Assembly (NCBI GenBank): GCA_050084985.1
Contig: JBITNC010000001.1
Coordinates: 59,892,001 to 59,956,000, forward strand
DNA length: 64,000 nucleotides
Direction of reading: 5' to 3'
Origin: Nageia nagi
Lineage: Eukaryota > Pinophyta
Part shown: piece after piece, positions 60,401 through 64,000 of the stretch
Numbering within the stretch: position 1 is the stretch's first letter
Layout: each line of letters opens with the position of its first letter
Translations under genes and position numbers: made by a program
Notes under the pieces: generated by a model
What the model was told of the DNA's origin: nothing
Seen by the model: the letters and a program-made list of their open reading frames with translations, nothing else
Databases searched by the model: none

Positions 60401-61371
60401 AACAAAGTACAATGATCTCTAAGCTCATGATAATTTATAAAATGTTTATCAGCTAATTAATCAAGTTATAGAAGTAAGGAGACCCTTAACTACCTATAGC
60501 ACTTATCAAAAATATCTATTCTATGAATGGCAAATATAGAATCTAAGGAAGGTAAGGTCTATAAAGTAAACACTCCTAGTGATTTTAGCTAAGTTGTTAG
60601 AGATAGCAATGAGGAGGAGATCAACCTAGTTTATGAGTTTCATGTTCATAACTTAATTCTCTCAGAATGTGTTGATTTTATTCCAAATATTTTAGTAGGA
60701 GATGTGCATCTTAGAGGGTTTCTTGCTATCTTGTAAAATTAGATTCCTTGGGTGGAGGAGTATGAGAGATATCTCAAAAGGGAATCAAAAGAATTTCTGA
60801 TGATGATAACAGAACATGTGTTTCCATAGTATGCTTCTTATCTTGCTAGAGGTGTACAACATAACTCATACTTTTTTGATATTTTTAGGTAGGAATAACT
60901 TTTATACTTACAACTTTATGAATAGTTTGTGGAAGTAGCATTCACTTAGGTTGTGGAAGCTTGTGAAAAATGCTTTAATATAATGAAAAGATCAAACATC
61001 AAGAAAAGAAGGTTGTTTCACCTTGGAATCTTAGATGGAACAAAAGAAGAGCTGAATTTATTGTTAAACCATTAGAACTATTGGATAGCTATGGTAGGGA
61101 TGAAATTCAGTCCATCTCTTATTTTACATCCTATTGCATATTACTTTGAATCAAAACATCACATTTGAAGTATGGAAAAATGATATAGTTTAGAATTATG
61201 GCCGAGCAAGAAAAATGGAGAAACCTTCTCAAGTTTCAAACTCATTCTATGATGCTAGATTGAGGAAGATCACAAAAACTTATGATTTTAGTGCTATTGT
61301 AGAACATTCCCATAGGAAATAGAGTTATTTACTATTTCAGTACAATTTTTATTAATTCAAGAGAAGTAAAA
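57441..61371 (+). other. gypsy-3 post-pol region, no recognised gene
   Basis: 3.9 kb between integrase and the polypurine tract, a usual place for extra or envelope-like frames in Athila/Tat elements. I see two longer open pieces: 58809-59174 (121 codons, mixed helix, several Cys and His) and 59529-59867 (112 codons, Glu-rich, acidic). Neither carries a motif I know, and no signal peptide or transmembrane pair was seen in either piece. Numerous stops occupy the rest. I do not assign a function. Confidence 0.5.
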
Positions 61372-61388
61372 CTTTAAGTTTGGGGGAA
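61371..61388 (+). other. gypsy-3 polypurine tract
   Basis: TTTAAGTTTGGGGGAA directly precedes the right LTR; the G run is the plus-strand primer type common in Athila/Tat elements. Confidence 0.85.
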
Positions 61389-62960
61389 TGATGAGATGTA
61401 GTTAAGGCCTCCTTTTTACCTATTATATATGCATGTTTATGTATTATAGATATGGATATTATGGTAATAATATAAGTAATTTCATATATAACTATCTTTT
61501 CATATTGAAATGCATGTTTGATTTTGCTTATGCTTTATATTGGTAAAATTGGAAAATAATGTCTTTATTTTGTAAATATAAGGTGTTTTCATTGAGTATA
61601 AATGTTATAATAAAGAATGGTTCTTACAATGATGAAAGGAGCTATAAGAACCTTTGAAGGAACTCCTAGGATAACTTTAAAGAAAGGGCTTTGATCCATA
61701 CTAAAGTAATGTGAAATGTTGAAAGAGTCTTTTAATTCGTATGTTGAAGGAGTGCAGAATGCTAAAGGAGTCTTTTAGATGAAATGTTGAAAGAATGTGG
61801 AATGTGAAAGGAGTCTTTTAAGTCATATGCTAAAGGAGTATTTTAAGCATAATGTTGAAGGAATGTGGAATGTTGAAGGATTGTTTTAAGTCATATACTA
61901 AAGGAGCCTTTTATACTAAAAGACTTTAAAGACAAATAATACTGAAGGAAAAGAAGTGGAATACATCAAAATATTCAACCAATAAATATGATGTGGTAAA
62001 GATTCAATTTTAGTAGTATTTCATGTACCCAGGTGGAATGCATACTACAAAGATGGTTGATTGAAGATAACAAACCATCACCTAGGAATGTAGTTAGCTG
62101 TTCCATGGTTTTAGCAGTTAGGCATCGATATCTCAGCTTAAGAACAAAATTAAATATTTCAAGAAAGACCTAATTTGTTTAGTAGATCTATTTTTTAAGA
62201 TATTAGCTAAGATACCTTGGAATATTTAGTTCAAAATTATACTTATTTGATTGAAATATTTAGGATATTTAGCCATGATTATAGTATAGTTGTTAATAGA
62301 ATTAGGGAATAAAAACCCTTCTTTAAGAGAAGGAACTATGTGAAAATAGTTTTCAATTTCTATGTATTCATCTTGTTGAAATTCATAAAGTAATAAAGGA
62401 AAGCTCTTTGATATAGCAAAATAATGTTAGAAAGAAGGAAATGTTGGAGAGAGAGGGCCCACTATCTGGTATTTTTGTCTTCATTTATGTTTAAGTTATT
62501 TACATTTGGTATTTTTTAAGATATTGGTTTACTTAACATTATATTTAATTTAGTATATTAAGCTAATTTAGAAATCTCTTATGTTTAATATATTAAGTTA
62601 ATTCAAAAAATTTCTTAAGTTCAATCTTTTTGTAGAAGATCAGATAATTAGGATTTAATGATAAAATGCTACAGCTAGTTTATTTCTAGTAATTCTATTC
62701 AAGCTTTTCAATTATACATCAATTTAATTATGTTTTTCTATCTCCAAACAATGATTTCTATTGCAAGAAATAGCCTAGATTTGATAAATAATGAGAAGTA
62801 GAATATTAACTATCATAACTAGTGAGAGGTTATGTAGGGTGTTTTGAGTACCAGCTATTTGAGCTAACTAGTCCTTCCCTAAGGTTTATTTGAGGTTCTT
62901 TATAAGGGGGTTAGTGACAATCCCATTAGTTTAATTGATAGTTCATATTTATTCCAATCA
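61389..62960 (+). repeat. gypsy-3 3' LTR
   Basis: Runs from TGATGAGATGTAG to TTCCAATCA, followed by ATTAG. Relative to the 5' LTR it carries an expansion of the ~45-60-base tandem block (61690-61930), which accounts for its extra length. Confidence 0.92.
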
Positions 62961-64000
62961 ATTAGTGCAACTAGAGTCAACAATACAATCAGATGAGAAA
63001 GAGCGAGACATGGAGTAGAGCGAGACATGGAGTAGAGCTCAACAACAAGTCCAACTTTTATATTCTTATTCCCTATGAAGTTATTTATATTTCTATTACC
63101 CTTGTTTTTTTCTTCTCTTTTTTTTTATAGCAATCAAATTTTTTGTGAATATGGATGCCACAAAAGTTACAATTTCCATCAAACTTTACCTTGAGATTTG
63201 ATTTGCCTACCTTACCTTTTCCATCTCTTTGCTTGAAATAGTTGTTGTTGTTGTTGCTCCTTTCCTCAAACATTTTGGAAGATGAGGGATAAGATTTATT
63301 GTGATGATTGAAATTCTTCTTGAAAGGATTTTTGGTTGCTCTTAGAGCAACATTATTATCTTTTAGAGAAGAGATCAACATCTTTCTATTAAGAGCTTCC
63401 TCATGCTTCAAAAGGAGACTAGAAAGGTTCTCAAGGGAGAATACTTCTTCATCAACAAGTCTAGTCTCAATTACAATCATAAAGTTGCTAAAATTTGAAG
63501 AAAAACTTTGGAGAATGATGAAGACCATGAACTCTTTATTGATCCAATTACACCCATAAGCAACAAGTTATGTCCTAAGGTCAATGATTTTGTTCAAGTA
63601 AATGATAATATTTTCATCTTCCTCTTGATGATATTGAAGAAAATTTTAGAGAATAGTGAACATTCTTAAAAACTTAGATCCAAGGTAAATTTTCTTGAGC
63701 TTATCCCAAGCTTCCTTTATTGAGGTTGATGATGAAATCATAAGGAGTACTTCATTTGACATTGCATGAAAAATCATGGAGGTTGCCAATTCATTCTTTG
63801 TGTTGTATGCCTCAAGTGTCTTCTCAATTGTAGGAGCAACAAGGTTCTCATTAACTATGTATTGAGTCTTCTTTGTCTACAATTCAGCTCTCATTCGAGG
63901 TTCCCAAATACCAAAGTTGGAACCATCAAGAATGTGTTTGGGAAGGTGTCTCCCATATACTACACAAGAATGTGAAAGTGTTAACCTTTGTAAGCATGTG
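62961..64000 (-). pseudogene. copia-2 gag with CCHC knuckle
   Basis: The 147-codon frame 63528-63085 reads I-I-L-Q-S-F-S-S-N-F, then E-E-V-F-S-L-E-N-L-S-S-L-L-L-K-H-E-E-A-L, a basic F-K-K-N-F-N-H region, an Asn-rich spacer and a perfect zinc knuckle C-N-F-C-G-I-H-I-H-K-K-F-D-C near 63185-63145. The N-terminal gag part continues toward 63900 with frame damage. This is the best-kept gag in the window and the reference used to find gag of copia-1. The plus-strand frames at 63308-63559 and 63766-63975 are shadows. Confidence 0.85.

Larger units (their letters stand above)
50010..62960 (+). mobile_element. gypsy-3: 13-kb Ty3/gypsy element of the Athila/Tat type, nested in copia-2
   Basis: 12,951 bp with 1468- and 1572-bp LTRs, target duplication ATTAG (50005-50009 and 62961-62965), a primer site resembling that of Athila/Tat elements (TTGGCACTGTTACTAAGG, the decayed tRNA-Asp-type form) and a polypurine tract before the right LTR. 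Gag, protease, reverse transcriptase, RNase H and integrase follow on the plus strand, then a 3.9-kb region after pol. The Y-M-D-D-F-T-V-Y-G active site and the long region after integrase fit Athila/Tat. Many stops and frame breaks make it inactive. Confidence 0.9.
39529..64000 (-). mobile_element. copia-2: inactivated Ty1/copia element, split by gypsy-2 and gypsy-3, 5' end beyond window
   Basis: The element's own sequence is 39529-43453, 49776-50009 and 62961-64000. These parts join into one colinear minus-strand copia element that can be followed beside copia-1: 3' LTR, polypurine tract, RNase H, reverse transcriptase and integrase; then protease/pre-integrase; then gag. Both interruptions carry perfect 5-bp duplications (CCCAA, ATTAG), which proves insertion into copia-2. 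It is a relative of copia-1 but clearly diverged in LTR and pol. Stops and catalytic changes make it dead. The second LTR and the leader should lie to the right of the window. Confidence 0.9.

Noticed and set aside
1-64000. tRNA, rRNA, CRISPR or bacterial operon features
   Set aside because: No cloverleaf, rRNA core or spaced repeats were seen; gene structure is that of a plant nucleus.

Overview
The window looks like nuclear DNA of a seed plant with a large, transposon-rich genome. Evidence is the AT-rich non-coding sequence, a GT-AG intron-containing plant DIVARICATA-type MYB gene, plant Ty1/copia and Ty3/gypsy elements with tRNA primer sites, a plant LINE relic, and no bacterial gene organisation. 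A gymnosperm is my guess from the large old nested elements; nothing in the window proves it.

Layout. 1-1310: relic of a copia element (+). 2100-6780: the only convincing host gene, a two-coding-exon MYB transcription factor on the minus strand, with its UTRs and promoter. 6939-7316: a 190-bp tandem duplication behind the promoter. 7340-8200: a diverged repeat that matches the LINE relic at 15.4-17 kb. 8200-15400: AT-rich intergenic DNA with tRNA-like SINE candidates, a four-unit 41-bp tandem repeat, a TA microsatellite next to a 160-bp near-perfect hairpin (MITE-like), and a poly-A-tailed retroposon candidate. 15440-23165: a LINE (-) split by a complete but dead Reina-like chromovirus (gypsy-1, 16961-22845, target duplication TACAA). 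23170-37210: two direct copies of an unclassified ~2.7-kb repetitive unit; the first is split by copia-1 (25412-33992, minus, target duplication ATCAT). 37211-39528: unassigned DNA ending in a ~125-bp tandem repeat. 39529-64000: copia-2 (minus), a relative of copia-1 that runs off the right edge and is split by two gypsy elements: gypsy-2 (43454-49775, minus, CCCAA) and the 13-kb Athila/Tat-like gypsy-3 (50010-62960, plus, ATTAG).

The genes do not form a pathway. One host regulatory gene sits beside layered retrotransposon insertions whose order can be read from their nesting and target duplications. All element coding regions are decayed. Many stops are TAG or TAA where Gln or Trp is expected, and many catalytic residues changed by G-to-A or C-to-T, as expected from deamination of methylated cytosines. 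No intact mobile element, tRNA, rRNA or CRISPR array was seen.
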